Source: Aeromonas cavernicola (GTDB lineage: Bacteria > Pseudomonadota > Gammaproteobacteria > Enterobacterales > Aeromonadaceae). Taken from it: DNA of 48,855 nt. The stretch is taken from the NCBI RefSeq assembly GCF_002795305.1, contig NZ_PGGC01000116.1, forward strand, positions 1-48,855, read 5' to 3'. The translations under genes were made by a program, and so were the position numbers. The notes beneath the pieces are model-generated. The model did no database searches. It had not been told where the DNA came from and saw only the letters and a program-made list of their open reading frames with translations. Below, piece by piece: positions 8,061 to 16,925 of this stretch; position 1 is the stretch's first letter, and each line of letters begins with the position of its first letter.

Positions 8061-8750
8061 ATGAGTAACGCCGTGGTTGAAATCCGCGATCTCGCTTTTG
8101 CTTGGCCGGGTCAGGATGCTGTACTCGACCTACCCACTTTGCGCATTGAGAGAGGAGAGCGAGTCTTTATCAAGGGGCCCTCGGGCTGCGGTAAATCAAC
8201 CCTGTTAGGATTGCTGGCAGGGATCCAGACTGCCAACCACGGCACACTGGAGGTGCTGGGCCAACCATTGGCCCAGCTCTCAGGCCGTGGCCGAGATCAC
8301 TTTCGGGCGGCTAATTTGGGTTATATCTTCCAGCAGTTTAATCTGCTGCCGTTTCTCTCGGTGCTTGATAACGTCACATCAGCGCTCACCTTCTCCCCCG
8401 CCAAACGCGCGCGTTTACGCCAGAGCCCAACCGAGGAAGCCCGCCGCTTGTTGGCTGAATTGCAATTGCCCAACGAGGCTTGGCAGCGGCCGGTTCATGC
8501 CCTGAGTATTGGCCAGCAGCAACGGGTCGCAGCAGCGCGGGCCTTGATCGGTTCTCCCCCCTTGGTGATTGCTGATGAACCAACCTCCGCGTTGGATACC
8601 GACAATCGAGCGGCGTTTATCAAGCTGCTGTTTGCAGAGTGTGAGAGGCAAGGTTCGACCTTGATCTTCGTCAGCCATGATCCTTATCTCGAACCGCTCT
8701 TTGCTCGGGTGGAAAACCTGCAACAACTCAACCGGAGGGCCACATGCTGA
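8061..8750 (+). CDS. ABC transporter ATP-binding protein, LolD/MacB-like (ZrgB-like)
   Basis: This 229-residue ATPase powers the transporter whose permease is the next gene. Walker A is GPSGCGKST with Lys45, the Q-loop is IFQQFNLLP, the signature motif is LSIGQQQR, Walker B is LVIADEPTSALD and the H-loop is FVSHD. The signature motif carries Ile in place of the usual first Gly (LSGGQ), which is unusual though tolerated in some families. The sequence type is that of ATPases paired with MacB/FtsX permeases. Its 3' end overlaps the permease start by seven bases, which implies translational coupling. Context (DUF2796 upstream, DUF3299 downstream) suggests a zinc-related export or import function as in the Zrg system. 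Confidence 0.88.
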   Translation: MSNAVVEIRDLAFAWPGQDAVLDLPTLRIERGERVFIKGPSGCGKSTLLGLLAGIQTANHGTLEVLGQPLAQLSGRGRDHFRAANLGYIFQQFNLLPFLSVLDNVTSALTFSPAKRARLRQSPTEEARRLLAELQLPNEAWQRPVHALSIGQQQRVAAARALIGSPPLVIADEPTSALDTDNRAAFIKLLFAECERQGSTLIFVSHDPYLEPLFARVENLQQLNRRATC

Positions 8751-9991
8751 AGCTGGCTTTGCAAAGTGTGTGGGCTCGTCGGCTCACAGCGGGGCTGACG
8801 CTGCTGGCGGTGGCGATCAGTGTCACCTTATTGCTCGGGGTGGAGCGGGTACGCACTCAGGCCCGCGAGGGCTTTGCCAATACCGTATCGGGTACCGACC
8901 TGATTGTTGGGGCCCGTTCTGGTCAGGTCAATCTGCTACTCTACTCGGTTTTTCGAATCGGTAATCCGACCAACAATGTGGGTTGGCAGGCCTATCAAGC
9001 CATCAAACAACAACCGGGTATCGCGTGGACGATCCCGCTCTCTCTTGGTGATTCCCACAAGGGATTTCGGGTACTTGGGACCACGGGCGACTATTTTACC
9101 CACCTGAAATATGGCCAACAGCAGCCGTTGCAACTGCGGGAAGGCCGCCCCTTCCAGACGCCATTTGAAGCGGTGCTCGGCGCCCAAGTGGCCGAGAAAC
9201 TGGGCTACCGGCTCGATCAGCCGATCGTGATTGCCCATGGGGCGGGTAACACCTCGTTCAGTGAACATGACAATTTGCCGTTCAAGGTGGTGGGGATTTT
9301 GGCCCCAACCGGTACTCCCATTGATCGGACGATTCATGTGCCGCTAGCGGGCATAGAGGCCATTCACCTAGGGTGGGACACCGGTCGTCATAGTAAAAAC
9401 GTGACGGCAGAACAGGCATTGGCCGAAGATTTAACGCCGAAAAGCATTACCGCCTTTATGGTGGGATTGAATAATCGAATTCTGGCGTTTCAGCTGCAGC
9501 GCAGTGTGAACACATACCCTAACGAGCCGTTGATGGCGATCCTACCTGGTGCCGCCTTGCAAGAGTTGTGGAGCCTGATGAGCGTGGCAGAAACCGCGCT
9601 CGCAGTGATCGCTGGTTTTGTGGTGGTGGCAGGCCTGATCGGGATGCTGACTACCTTGCTGGCTGGGCTTAACGAACGGCGCCGCGAGTTGGCTATTTTG
9701 CGCTCCCTTGGCGCTGGCCCGGGCCATCTGTTCTGCTTATTGGCGTTAGAGGCGGTGGCGCTCACTAGCTTAGGGATTGCATTAGGGGTCGCACTCCTCT
9801 ATCTGGGGCAGGGGATCGCCAGCCCTTGGCTGCTGAGTCGCTATGGCATTCAGTTGCAAATGGGGCTTCCCGGCAGTTACGAGTGGCAGTTGCTGGGGGT
9901 GGTCTGGTTAGCAGGATTGATCATTGGCCTCTTGCCTGCGGCGCGTGCCTACCGATATAGCTTAAGTGACGGTATGACGATTCGGGTTTAG
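8744..9991 (+). CDS. ABC transporter permease, MacB/FtsX type (ZrgC-like)
   Basis: This 415-residue membrane protein has the FtsX/MacB layout: an N-terminal helix (about residues 12-33), a periplasmic domain of about 240 residues, and three helices in the C-terminal 150 residues with the conserved cytoplasmic loop ERRRELAILRSLGAGPGHL between the first two. The periplasmic part contains NPTNNVGWQAYQAI, typical of this subgroup. GGAGG precedes the ATG, which lies inside the ATPase gene's last codons. Such permeases usually work as mechanotransmitters on a periplasmic partner instead of classical importers, so the direction of any zinc movement is not shown by the sequence. The partner is probably the DUF2796 protein encoded upstream. 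Confidence 0.88.
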   Translation: MLKLALQSVWARRLTAGLTLLAVAISVTLLLGVERVRTQAREGFANTVSGTDLIVGARSGQVNLLLYSVFRIGNPTNNVGWQAYQAIKQQPGIAWTIPLSLGDSHKGFRVLGTTGDYFTHLKYGQQQPLQLREGRPFQTPFEAVLGAQVAEKLGYRLDQPIVIAHGAGNTSFSEHDNLPFKVVGILAPTGTPIDRTIHVPLAGIEAIHLGWDTGRHSKNVTAEQALAEDLTPKSITAFMVGLNNRILAFQLQRSVNTYPNEPLMAILPGAALQELWSLMSVAETALAVIAGFVVVAGLIGMLTTLLAGLNERRRELAILRSLGAGPGHLFCLLALEAVALTSLGIALGVALLYLGQGIASPWLLSRYGIQLQMGLPGSYEWQLLGVVWLAGLIIGLLPAARAYRYSLSDGMTIRV

Positions 9992-10034
9992 TCGTCCCCC
10001 TAATTACCATAAAAAAATACGTAAAGGATTGATA

Positions 10035-10505
10035 ATGAACTGGAAAATAGCTGCGCTGCTAGCCAGCTTGCTGGCGTTACCGACGATGGCAGCCGATTAC
10101 AAGACCATCGACTGGGATCTGCTGATCCCTGAGGGGGAGAAACTACTGCCACCTTCCCTGCCCGATCATGAGAACCCGATGTCGGTGCCTCAGCCGGTAG
10201 GGGGGGTAAATAAAAAGTTGGATCAACAAGATATTCGCATTCCAGGTTTCGTGGTGCCGTTGGAAGGGAATGCCAAGATCATCACCGCCTTCTTGCTGGT
10301 GCCCTATTTCGGTGCCTGTATCCACGTGCCGCCACCGCCGACGAATCAGGTTATCTATGTCAGTTATCCGAAAGGGGCTCCCGTCGATGACCTGTGGGAT
10401 GCGGTATGGGTCAAAGGGAAGATGCGAACCGCCAGCTCCAGCCATGATATGGCCAATGCGTCGTACTCATTAGAGGCGGTTGAGGTCAGTGTTTACCAAG
10501 AGTAA
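10035..10505 (+). CDS. DUF3299 periplasmic protein, end of zinc-type cluster
   Basis: This 156-residue protein has a signal peptide (MNWKIAALLASLLALPTMA) and the DUF3299 landmarks: IDWDLLIPEG near the start, IPGFVVPLEG, then FLLVPYFGACIHVPPPPTNQ, and DAVWVKGKM. The Cys and His in ACIHVPPPP are invariant in homologues I recall and could bind metal. An in-frame TTG at 10029 lies within the Shine-Dalgarno region, so the ATG at 10035 (AAAGGA at 10023-10028) is the better start. It follows the permease by 43 bp. DUF3299 genes commonly travel with DUF2796 and MacB-type permeases, including in Vibrio; the function is not known. Confidence 0.85.
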   Translation: MNWKIAALLASLLALPTMAADYKTIDWDLLIPEGEKLLPPSLPDHENPMSVPQPVGGVNKKLDQQDIRIPGFVVPLEGNAKIITAFLLVPYFGACIHVPPPPTNQVIYVSYPKGAPVDDLWDAVWVKGKMRTASSSHDMANASYSLEAVEVSVYQE

Positions 10506-10611
10506 TCAACGAATTGCAAAAAATGCGGTTTTCATCAAGGCCGCTTTGTTATCTTGGGTGCACGATTAACGTGATGTCCCATTTTGTGGATCTGTGCGAA
10601 TGGAGTCAGCA

Positions 10612-11472
10612 ATGGCCGAACTACCCCCTCCGAAAAAAGAGAGTGCGATCCTGAGTAGTCAGGAGCAGACTTTGCGGTTGGCGCGTAGTCGCGGTATTGA
10701 TGGCATGCTCATTCGCAATACTGATAGCACCTTTGAACAACGGGCAACCCTGCGTCTGTTAACGGTCCAAGCGGCGCGCCAACGCAATTTGGAAACCATC
10801 ATGGTAATGGCATCCCGCCATTGCCACGAGACGGCCGCTGGCGGGGAGATGGACAGCGACTGGTTGACCCGTTTCCTGCAGTTAGCAGAAGACATCAGCA
10901 TGATCCCCATGCAGCAGCTATGGGGGCGGATATTTGCGTTGGAGGTGGCTACGCCGGGACGTTTTTCGATCCGCGCGCTTGCCACCCTCAAAGAGATGAC
11001 TCAGCGCGATGCCCAGTTGTTTCAGCGTCTTTGCTCGCTCACCTGCCGTTATACCGGCAGTGACGAGCAACGGCTGCTGCTAGGGCTCCACAAAGGGGCT
11101 GGCCTACTGAGCCGCGCCAAGGCCACTCGGCTGGGACTTGGCAAATACCGATTGCCTTATAGCGGGATGTTGCAACTGTTCGATCTGGGGCTGCTGTATC
11201 GTGGGGAGCTAGAATCCGGTCCACTCCCTGCAGATGGGGTTGAACTTGAATTTGGCACCCAGCGTTGGCGGCTGCTGCGCAAGCAAGCTGGGGTTACCTT
11301 GCTCTACTACCGCCTGACCCCAGTAGCAAACGAACTGGCTCAACTGCTGAGCGATGCCCCGTTAGAGGAGTATCTGCAAGACTTAAAAGCCGTGTTAGCG
11401 CAGGGAGTACAAGTGCAACTTGAGATCAAACCCAAAGCGCCCCCACCTGAATCAGAGAGCAAGCAAAGCTGA
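10612..11472 (+). CDS. TIGR03899-family protein (DUF2806-like)
   Basis: This 286-residue soluble protein lacks a signal peptide and transmembrane helices. The segment LAEDISMIPMQQLWGRIFALEVATPGRFSIRALATLKEMTQRDAQLF is the hallmark of TIGR03899 and DUF2806 proteins. The C-terminal third looks like mixed alpha/beta (ELEFGTQRWRLLRKQAG, LLYYRLTPVANELAQLL) followed by a Pro/Glu-rich tail. I prefer the ATG at 10612 because GGAG lies six bases upstream; in-frame GTG (10594) and ATG (10600) codons are alternatives. It stands alone between the zinc-type cluster and the arsR-aas-lplT operon. The biological role of the family is unknown. Confidence 0.8.
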   Translation: MAELPPPKKESAILSSQEQTLRLARSRGIDGMLIRNTDSTFEQRATLRLLTVQAARQRNLETIMVMASRHCHETAAGGEMDSDWLTRFLQLAEDISMIPMQQLWGRIFALEVATPGRFSIRALATLKEMTQRDAQLFQRLCSLTCRYTGSDEQRLLLGLHKGAGLLSRAKATRLGLGKYRLPYSGMLQLFDLGLLYRGELESGPLPADGVELEFGTQRWRLLRKQAGVTLLYYRLTPVANELAQLLSDAPLEEYLQDLKAVLAQGVQVQLEIKPKAPPPESESKQS

Positions 11473-11670
11473 CGCTCTGTTCTGCCATCTCCGCTTTGTC
11501 GTGAACTAACCCCGTCAATGTAGCGCCGCTAACGCCCACCTAGGTAGCGCTATTGCCCCAGATCTCTTGCCCCGTCATGCCTTGATGCTGCCGACTTGCT
11601 CGGTGCAGCCACTCTGCTTTGCCATTTATTAATTTGTTGTTTATCAGAAACCTTATCAATAAGTTACGAG

Positions 11671-11688
11671 ATGTGATAATGATCACAT
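11671..11688 (+). promoter_or_regulatory. Probable CRP binding site upstream of arsR-aas-lplT
   Basis: TGTGA-N6-TCACA is a perfect match to the CRP core (11672-11687), extended to a seven-base inverted repeat ATGTGAT/ATCACAT. It lies about 100 bases before the arsR-like start codon, suggesting cAMP-CRP control of the operon. Confidence 0.65.
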
Positions 11689-11787
11689 TTTACCGATATG
11701 GTCACAGCATGGCTCGATGAGCGCCTTTACAGAGGGCCGAAAAAACCTAACATGTCGAAATGTTTAATAATTTGGAAATGTATGCTT

Positions 11788-12099
11788 ATGCACCATGACT
11801 ACTCCCGCGCGATTCCGCAAACGTGGCAACAAATTGCGAAATTATTTAATGCGTTAGGTGATGAGCATCGGCAGCGGATCATGCTGACCTTCGAGCCTGG
11901 CGAGCGACTTACGGCGGGCCAGTTAGCACAGGTTTCAACCTTATCGCGGCCAACCGTTTCCCATCATCTTAAGATCTTGCGTGAGGCTGGGGTGCTTGAG
12001 CATGAGCGGCAGGGCAAAGAGATCTATTTCTGGGTAAACAAAGATTTCATTCAAGGTTCGTTACAACAGGTTATAACCTACCTGAAAAATGACATATAG
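11788..12099 (+). CDS. ArsR-family winged-helix transcriptional regulator
   Basis: This is a small (103-residue) ArsR/SmtB-type repressor. The helix-turn-helix and wing are clear: LFNALGDEHRQRIML, then LTAGQLAQVSTLSRPTVSHHLKILREAGVLEHERQGKEIYFWVN. The cysteine pair used for metal sensing by ArsR or SmtB (ELCVCDL-type) is absent, so it probably senses something other than a soft metal, or works through another signal. The start at 11788 gives the normal length and has GGAAA nine bases upstream; ATG at 11782 is possible, and the longer frame back to 11698 is unlikely. It lies 23 bp before aas, so it may regulate that operon; a short inverted repeat AACAT-N6-ATGTT (near 11749-11765) is a possible operator. 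Confidence 0.87.
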   Translation: MHHDYSRAIPQTWQQIAKLFNALGDEHRQRIMLTFEPGERLTAGQLAQVSTLSRPTVSHHLKILREAGVLEHERQGKEIYFWVNKDFIQGSLQQVITYLKNDI

Positions 12100-12122
12100 T
12101 TGAATAATAAAGGAAAATATCA

Positions 12123-14282
12123 ATGCGCAGATGGTTTATATGGGTATTAAGACAGCTATTTCGGCAACTATTTCGGGTAGAGTTACGGGGTGATTGGCAC
12201 GTATTGCAACAGCCGAAAGTGTTAGTGGTAGCCAATCATGAATCCTTTATTGATGGCGTGTTGCTGGCGCTGTTTATGCCTGCTCGTCCGGTGTTTGTCG
12301 TCCATACCGGTATCGCCGAGCACTGGTTGTTTAAACGGTTGCTGGTGTTAGTGGACTATCTGGCGGTTGCGCCAACCAGCCCGATGGCGATTAAACAGGT
12401 AGTGCGGCTGGTGGAATCGGGTCGCCCTGTGGTGATCTTCCCAGAGGGGCGGATCACCGTGACCGGTTCATTAATGAAGATCTACAACGGTCCGGCCTTT
12501 GTCGCAGCCAAGACGGGGGCCACCTTATTGCCGGTCCACCTCGACGGCCCCGGCCGCACCGTGTTCAGTCGGCTGCAGGGGCATCCTCAGCGCAGCTGGT
12601 TCCCCAAAATGCGCATCACGGTGATGCCGGGTGAACGTATCGAGATGCCTACTGAGGCGACCAGCCAAGCGCGCCGTGAGCAGGCCGGTGAGACCCTGCG
12701 CCGGATCATGCAGAACATGCAGTTTGCCTCGCGCCCCCGTGGCACCCTCTATCAAGCGCTGGAAGGAGCCGCCCAGCGCTGTGGTCGGCGCTATCGGCTG
12801 TTAGAGGACATGCGTCAGGTCGAGCTCAGCTATGGCGACATATTGAAGATGACGCTGGCGCTGGGGCGGATCTGTAGCAAGATCACCGTGCCCAGCGAGC
12901 GATTTGGCGTACTGTTGCCCAATCTGGCTGCCACGGTGGGAGTGATGATCGGTGCGGGTGCATTTGGACGGGTCCCCGCCATGCTCAACTACACCGCAGG
13001 GCGTCAGGGGATCGAGTCAGCCTGCGCGGTGGCCGACATTAAGGTGATCCTCACCTCCCGCGCATTCATCGAGACGGCTCGTCTGGGCGAGGTGATCGCC
13101 GCACTCGACGGCCGCTTTCAGATCCACTATCTGGAAGATCTGCGCGCGCAACTGACCGGTAAAGATAAGCTGTGGCTGCTCAGTGCCCTGATGATGCCAT
13201 CTTGGTTACGTCAGCGCGGCTGGTTGCCCGCCGCTAATCCTAATGCGCCAGCGGTAACGCTATTTACCTCCGGCTCGGAGGGGGTGCCCAAAGGGGTAGT
13301 GCTGACCCACCGCCAGCTATTGGCCAACTTAACGCAGGTGCAGGCGGTGATCGACTTTTCGGCGACCGACAAGTTTATGAATGCTTTGCCGGTGTTTCAC
13401 GCATTTGGCCTGACGGCAGGCACCTTGCTGCCGTTGATCACCGGCACCAAATTGTTCCTCTACCCCTCGCCCTTGCACTACAAGGTGATCCCCGAAGTGG
13501 TGTACGACCGCAACTGCTCGGTGCTGTTCGGTACCAGCACCTTTTTGGGGCAATACGCCAAGCACGCCCATCCTTACGATTTTTTCCGCGTGCGCTACGT
13601 GGTCGCGGGCGCTGAAAAGCTGGCCAGCACGGTGCGCGATCTGTGGTTTGAGAAATTTGGGATCCGCATTCTCGAAGGGTATGGTGCCACGGAAACCGCA
13701 CCGGTGCTGGCAGTCAATACCCCGATGGCCTATCGCTCTGGCAGTGTGGGGCAGTTCTTGCCTGGAATCGAATGGCAACTTGAATCAGTGCCAGGGATTG
13801 AACGCGGCGGCATCTTGCATGTACGTGGCCCGAACGTGATGGCAGGGTATTTGCGCATAACTGCACCCGGGGTGCTAGAGCCCACCGCCTCTGAGCTTGG
13901 CGCGGGTTGGTACAACACCGGCGACATTGTGGAAGTCGATCACGATGGCTTTGTCCATATTCAGGGGCGACTCAAGCGCTTTGCCAAAATCGCGGGTGAG
14001 ATGGTCTCTCTTGAGGTGGTCGAGAAGCTAGCCGCACTTGCCTGCCCAGCCGGGCAACACGCCGCCAGCAGCCGCCCAGATGAGAGCAAAGGCGAGGCGC
14101 TGGTGCTGTTTAGCACGGTCAGCGTGACCGCCGAGCAGCTCAACCGCTGTGCCAAAGAGCAGGGCTTTCCAAGCCTCGCGGTGCCACGAGATCTGCGGGT
14201 GATGGCGGCTCTACCGCTACTGGGCACCGGCAAAACCGACTATTTGACCCTCAAAACGCTGGCTGCCACGAGCGGGGAATAA
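12123..14282 (+). CDS. aas: Acyl-ACP synthetase / lysophospholipid acyltransferase (Aas)
   Basis: This 719-residue protein matches the length of E. coli Aas and has the same two-domain layout. The N-terminal PlsC-type acyltransferase has NHESFIDG (HX4D motif, His39 and Asp44) and FPEGRITVTGS (106-116). The C-terminal acyl-ACP synthetase has the P-loop TSGSEGVPKG (382-391), the EGYGATETAP core (518-527) and GWYNTGDIVEVD. The enzyme re-acylates lysophosphatidylethanolamine at the inner face of the inner membrane, using acyl-ACP it can make itself. The next gene, lplT, flips lysophospholipid across the inner membrane to supply it. Unlike the E. coli arrangement, an ArsR-family regulator gene precedes it. 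Confidence 0.95.
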   Translation: MRRWFIWVLRQLFRQLFRVELRGDWHVLQQPKVLVVANHESFIDGVLLALFMPARPVFVVHTGIAEHWLFKRLLVLVDYLAVAPTSPMAIKQVVRLVESGRPVVIFPEGRITVTGSLMKIYNGPAFVAAKTGATLLPVHLDGPGRTVFSRLQGHPQRSWFPKMRITVMPGERIEMPTEATSQARREQAGETLRRIMQNMQFASRPRGTLYQALEGAAQRCGRRYRLLEDMRQVELSYGDILKMTLALGRICSKITVPSERFGVLLPNLAATVGVMIGAGAFGRVPAMLNYTAGRQGIESACAVADIKVILTSRAFIETARLGEVIAALDGRFQIHYLEDLRAQLTGKDKLWLLSALMMPSWLRQRGWLPAANPNAPAVTLFTSGSEGVPKGVVLTHRQLLANLTQVQAVIDFSATDKFMNALPVFHAFGLTAGTLLPLITGTKLFLYPSPLHYKVIPEVVYDRNCSVLFGTSTFLGQYAKHAHPYDFFRVRYVVAGAEKLASTVRDLWFEKFGIRILEGYGATETAPVLAVNTPMAYRSGSVGQFLPGIEWQLESVPGIERGGILHVRGPNVMAGYLRITAPGVLEPTASELGAGWYNTGDIVEVDHDGFVHIQGRLKRFAKIAGEMVSLEVVEKLAALACPAGQHAASSRPDESKGEALVLFSTVSVTAEQLNRCAKEQGFPSLAVPRDLRVMAALPLLGTGKTDYLTLKTLAATSGE

Positions 14283-14284
14283 CC

Positions 14285-15526
14285 ATGACGCAACAACATC
14301 AACATGCAGAGGCAACGCCGCTGCTATCCCGTGGTTTGGTCGCGGTGTTGCTGGCCCAGTTTCTATCGGCCTTTGCCGATAACGCCATTTTGGTCGGGGC
14401 GCTCAAACTGGTGATGACGCTGACCGCCGAAAAAGGGATGGATGCGTTGTTACAGGGCAGTTTCGTGCTGCCCTATATCCTGCTAGCCCCCTTTGTGGGT
14501 CTGCTGGCCGACGCCTTACCCAAGGGGCGGGTCATGTGGCTAGCAAACAGCGTTAAGTTACTCTCCGGCTTGGCGATGCTGGCAGTAGCTTGGCTGGGCA
14601 CCGCAGAGATGGTGAGCTGGGTGATCGTGGCCTATGTGCTGACTGGCATTGGCGCGGCGCTCTACTCCCCAGCCAAATATGGCATTTTGGTGCAGCTATG
14701 CCGCCCGGCGCATCTGGTCTCAGCCAATGGCTTAATCGAAGGCTCAACCATCGTCGCTATCTTGCTGGGCTTCGTGGTGGGCGGCTTGCTGGCCGATGTG
14801 TCGTTGCTCGGGCTGCTGGTGCTGGTCACCGTCTGCTATGCCTTGGCAGTTGGGCTGTCATTACTGATCCCGCGTTTGCCCGTGGTTCACCCGTTTGATG
14901 GTGCCTCGGTCATTACCATGGTGCGCGGGTTCGCCAGCGTGGTGCTGACCTTGTTCACCGATCGGCAAGCGCGGATCTCTTTGCTCGGCACCAGCCTGTT
15001 TTGGGGGGCTGGCTCCACGTTGCGCCTGGTGCTGTTTGCCTGGGTGCCGTTTGCCCTTGCGTTAACCAACACCAGTGCCGCCACCAATCTGGGGGGGATC
15101 GTCTCTGTCGGGATCATCATCGGCGCCGCACTGGCGGGCACCTTAGTGCGTCTAGAACAAGCACCACGGGCATTGTGGGCAGGGCTGTTGATTGGGTTAC
15201 CGCTGCTATTTATGGGCTGGGTCAGCACCTTGTGGCAAGCCGCCGCCTTGCTGGTGGCGGTGGGTGTGGCGGCTGGTTTTTTCGTGGTGCCCCTCAATGC
15301 TCTATTACAAGCTCGTGGTCAGCAGAGCGTGGGGGCGGGCCGGGCCATTGCGGTACAAAACTTTTGCGAAAACCTGCTGATCGCGGCTTTCGTGGGCATT
15401 CACTATCTTGCCAGCCAGCTCCTTGACCCAGGGCAAGAGGTATTAGGGTTTGGTTTGTTAATGATCACCCTGATGGGAGCCCTGTTTATCAGCTATCGCC
15501 TGACAGGGCGCACTCACCAACCGTAG
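14285..15526 (+). CDS. lplT: Lysophospholipid transporter LplT
   Basis: This 413-residue major facilitator protein has about twelve hydrophobic helices and the LplT landmarks LLAQFLSAFADNAILVGALKL, SPAKYGILVQLCRPAHLVSANGLIEGSTIVAILLGF, GTSLFWGAGSTLRLVL and FFVVPLNALLQARGQQSVGAGRAIAVQNFCENL. It moves lysophospholipids, such as lyso-PE released by outer-membrane phospholipase activity, from the outer to the inner leaflet of the inner membrane for Aas to repair. The gap to aas is two bases, so the genes are coupled. The pair often occurs as separate genes, as here; in some species it is fused. Confidence 0.94.
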   Translation: MTQQHQHAEATPLLSRGLVAVLLAQFLSAFADNAILVGALKLVMTLTAEKGMDALLQGSFVLPYILLAPFVGLLADALPKGRVMWLANSVKLLSGLAMLAVAWLGTAEMVSWVIVAYVLTGIGAALYSPAKYGILVQLCRPAHLVSANGLIEGSTIVAILLGFVVGGLLADVSLLGLLVLVTVCYALAVGLSLLIPRLPVVHPFDGASVITMVRGFASVVLTLFTDRQARISLLGTSLFWGAGSTLRLVLFAWVPFALALTNTSAATNLGGIVSVGIIIGAALAGTLVRLEQAPRALWAGLLIGLPLLFMGWVSTLWQAAALLVAVGVAAGFFVVPLNALLQARGQQSVGAGRAIAVQNFCENLLIAAFVGIHYLASQLLDPGQEVLGFGLLMITLMGALFISYRLTGRTHQP

Positions 15527-15536
15527 GTAGCGGTTA

Positions 15537-15565
15537 GCGTAGCAAGGGGCTGCACCTTGCTACGC
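15537..15565 (+). repeat. Strong inverted repeat after lplT
   Basis: GCGTAGCAAGG (15537-15547) pairs perfectly with CCTTGCTACGC (15555-15565) around a seven-base loop. No T tract follows, so it may be a weak terminator or a 3' stabilising hairpin of the aas-lplT transcript. Confidence 0.55.
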
Positions 15566-15970
15566 GACAGAGCCGGTTGATCGTCATGGCACGATCAGAC
15601 TCGGGATGGAATTAACGAACCTGCTCCTCGCTGGCGCCGCTTGATGATCTTTGGTCAACGCGGTTATCAAACCCAATCAATACAGCTGATAAAGCCCGAT
15701 ACTCAGGGAAGCTTGATAACACGGATTGACGGGGGGATTGCACTTCGGGGTTGAATCTCTCCTACCCTAGTGATTTAACATCAAGCGAATCCGAACAGCG
15801 GTGTCGGGCTGCTTATAAAACTGTGGTCAGTGTTACTTGACTACTACCGATCGAGACCTTCCTTAGTAGCGGTATGTTGGCGAACAACATCGCATGAAAA
15901 TGCAGAGGGTTTGTGCAGATAGCGATGGCTATGACCAACACTTTTCTTTTATGCTTTAGCTCTACTTTTC
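15566..15970. other. Intergenic region without recognised gene
   Basis: About 400 bases between lplT and the DMT transporter hold no credible ORF, RNA gene or repeat that I can see. The stretch is lower in coding character than its flanks and its function is unknown. Confidence 0.5.
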
Positions 15971-16873
15971 ATGACAATCACTCCCATGAACCGTGCCCCT
16001 CTCGTACTGATGACGCTAGTCACTTTGTTGGCCGCTGCTGGTTGGCTTTTCTCGAAAGAGGCTATCCATGAATTGCCTCCTGCGGGTTTCATTGGCAGCC
16101 GTTTTCTGCTCGCAGCATTGCTGCTCCTGCCGCTAGCATGGTTGAACGAGCCCGTGCCAACCCAAACCCAGTTTGTTCGCGCTACGGGTGGCGGTGTCTT
16201 GCTGGGCACGAGCCTGCTGCTTTGGATCACGGCTATTAGTCAAAGTGATGCGCTGGGCAGTGGGGCGTTCATCATGAGCGTATCAACACTGATGGCACCG
16301 ATAGCGGCTTGGGTAGCCTTTAAAGCGCGGCCTGGTCGGCACTACTGGCTGACATTACCCCTTGCTATTGCTGGCTTGTTACTGCTCTCTAGTGGCACTA
16401 GCTGGGGGGTTTCGTTTTCGCTTTTTTGGTTTTTGGCCGCAGCCGCGACGTTAGGTATTCAACTCGCTGTGCATCGTCATTTTGCCCAATCTATACCGCC
16501 TACTTGGCTTACCTGTATTCAGCTGGCGATGACGGGGGTGCTCGGGACGATACTCTCCCTTCTTACCGAACAGTGGCCAGATACGATAAGCAGCGGTATA
16601 TGGGGGTGGTTTGCAGCCAGCGTACTGATTGCGACCACATTGCGCTATCTGTTACTGACGCTTTCGCTCAGCAAAATGACCACCGCTCATGCCGCGTTAT
16701 TGATGTTGCTTGAGCCTGTGTGGACCTTGCTGTTTAGTACTCTTTTTTATGATGAGCCGCTGGGTGGCGCTAAACTCGCTGGGGCAGGTCTGGTGCTGGG
16801 GGCATTGGCGCTGTATCAATTGCCGATGTTACTGCGCAGTATCAAGCTGCGCCGCCGCGGTACTACGGCTTAG
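15971..16873 (+). CDS. DMT-superfamily transporter (EamA type)
   Basis: This 300-residue membrane protein has about ten hydrophobic helices in two EamA repeats. The first half contains the run GFIGSRFLLAALLLLPLAWL and the second half ends with MTTAHAALLMLLEPVWTLLFSTLFYDEPLGGAKLAGAGLVLGALALYQLP, which is the typical second EamA repeat. A basic C-terminal tail (SIKLRRRG) fits a cytoplasmic end. The exported or imported substrate is unknown; relatives move amino acids or other metabolites. Neither the ATG at 15971 nor the one at 15986 has a visible Shine-Dalgarno sequence, so the start is uncertain. It converges on alr with a 52-bp gap, without a clear terminator between them. Confidence 0.85.
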   Translation: MTITPMNRAPLVLMTLVTLLAAAGWLFSKEAIHELPPAGFIGSRFLLAALLLLPLAWLNEPVPTQTQFVRATGGGVLLGTSLLLWITAISQSDALGSGAFIMSVSTLMAPIAAWVAFKARPGRHYWLTLPLAIAGLLLLSSGTSWGVSFSLFWFLAAAATLGIQLAVHRHFAQSIPPTWLTCIQLAMTGVLGTILSLLTEQWPDTISSGIWGWFAASVLIATTLRYLLLTLSLSKMTTAHAALLMLLEPVWTLLFSTLFYDEPLGGAKLAGAGLVLGALALYQLPMLLRSIKLRRRGTTA

Positions 16874-16925
16874 AGTAGCCGCTTACAGGGTGGTGCGATG
16901 GGGACCGTTAAGTGCCGTCACACCA

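Noticed and set aside
15700-15790. Stretch resembling a tRNA T-arm (GGGGTTGAATCTCTCC)
   Set aside because: No acceptor, anticodon or D arm could be folded around it.
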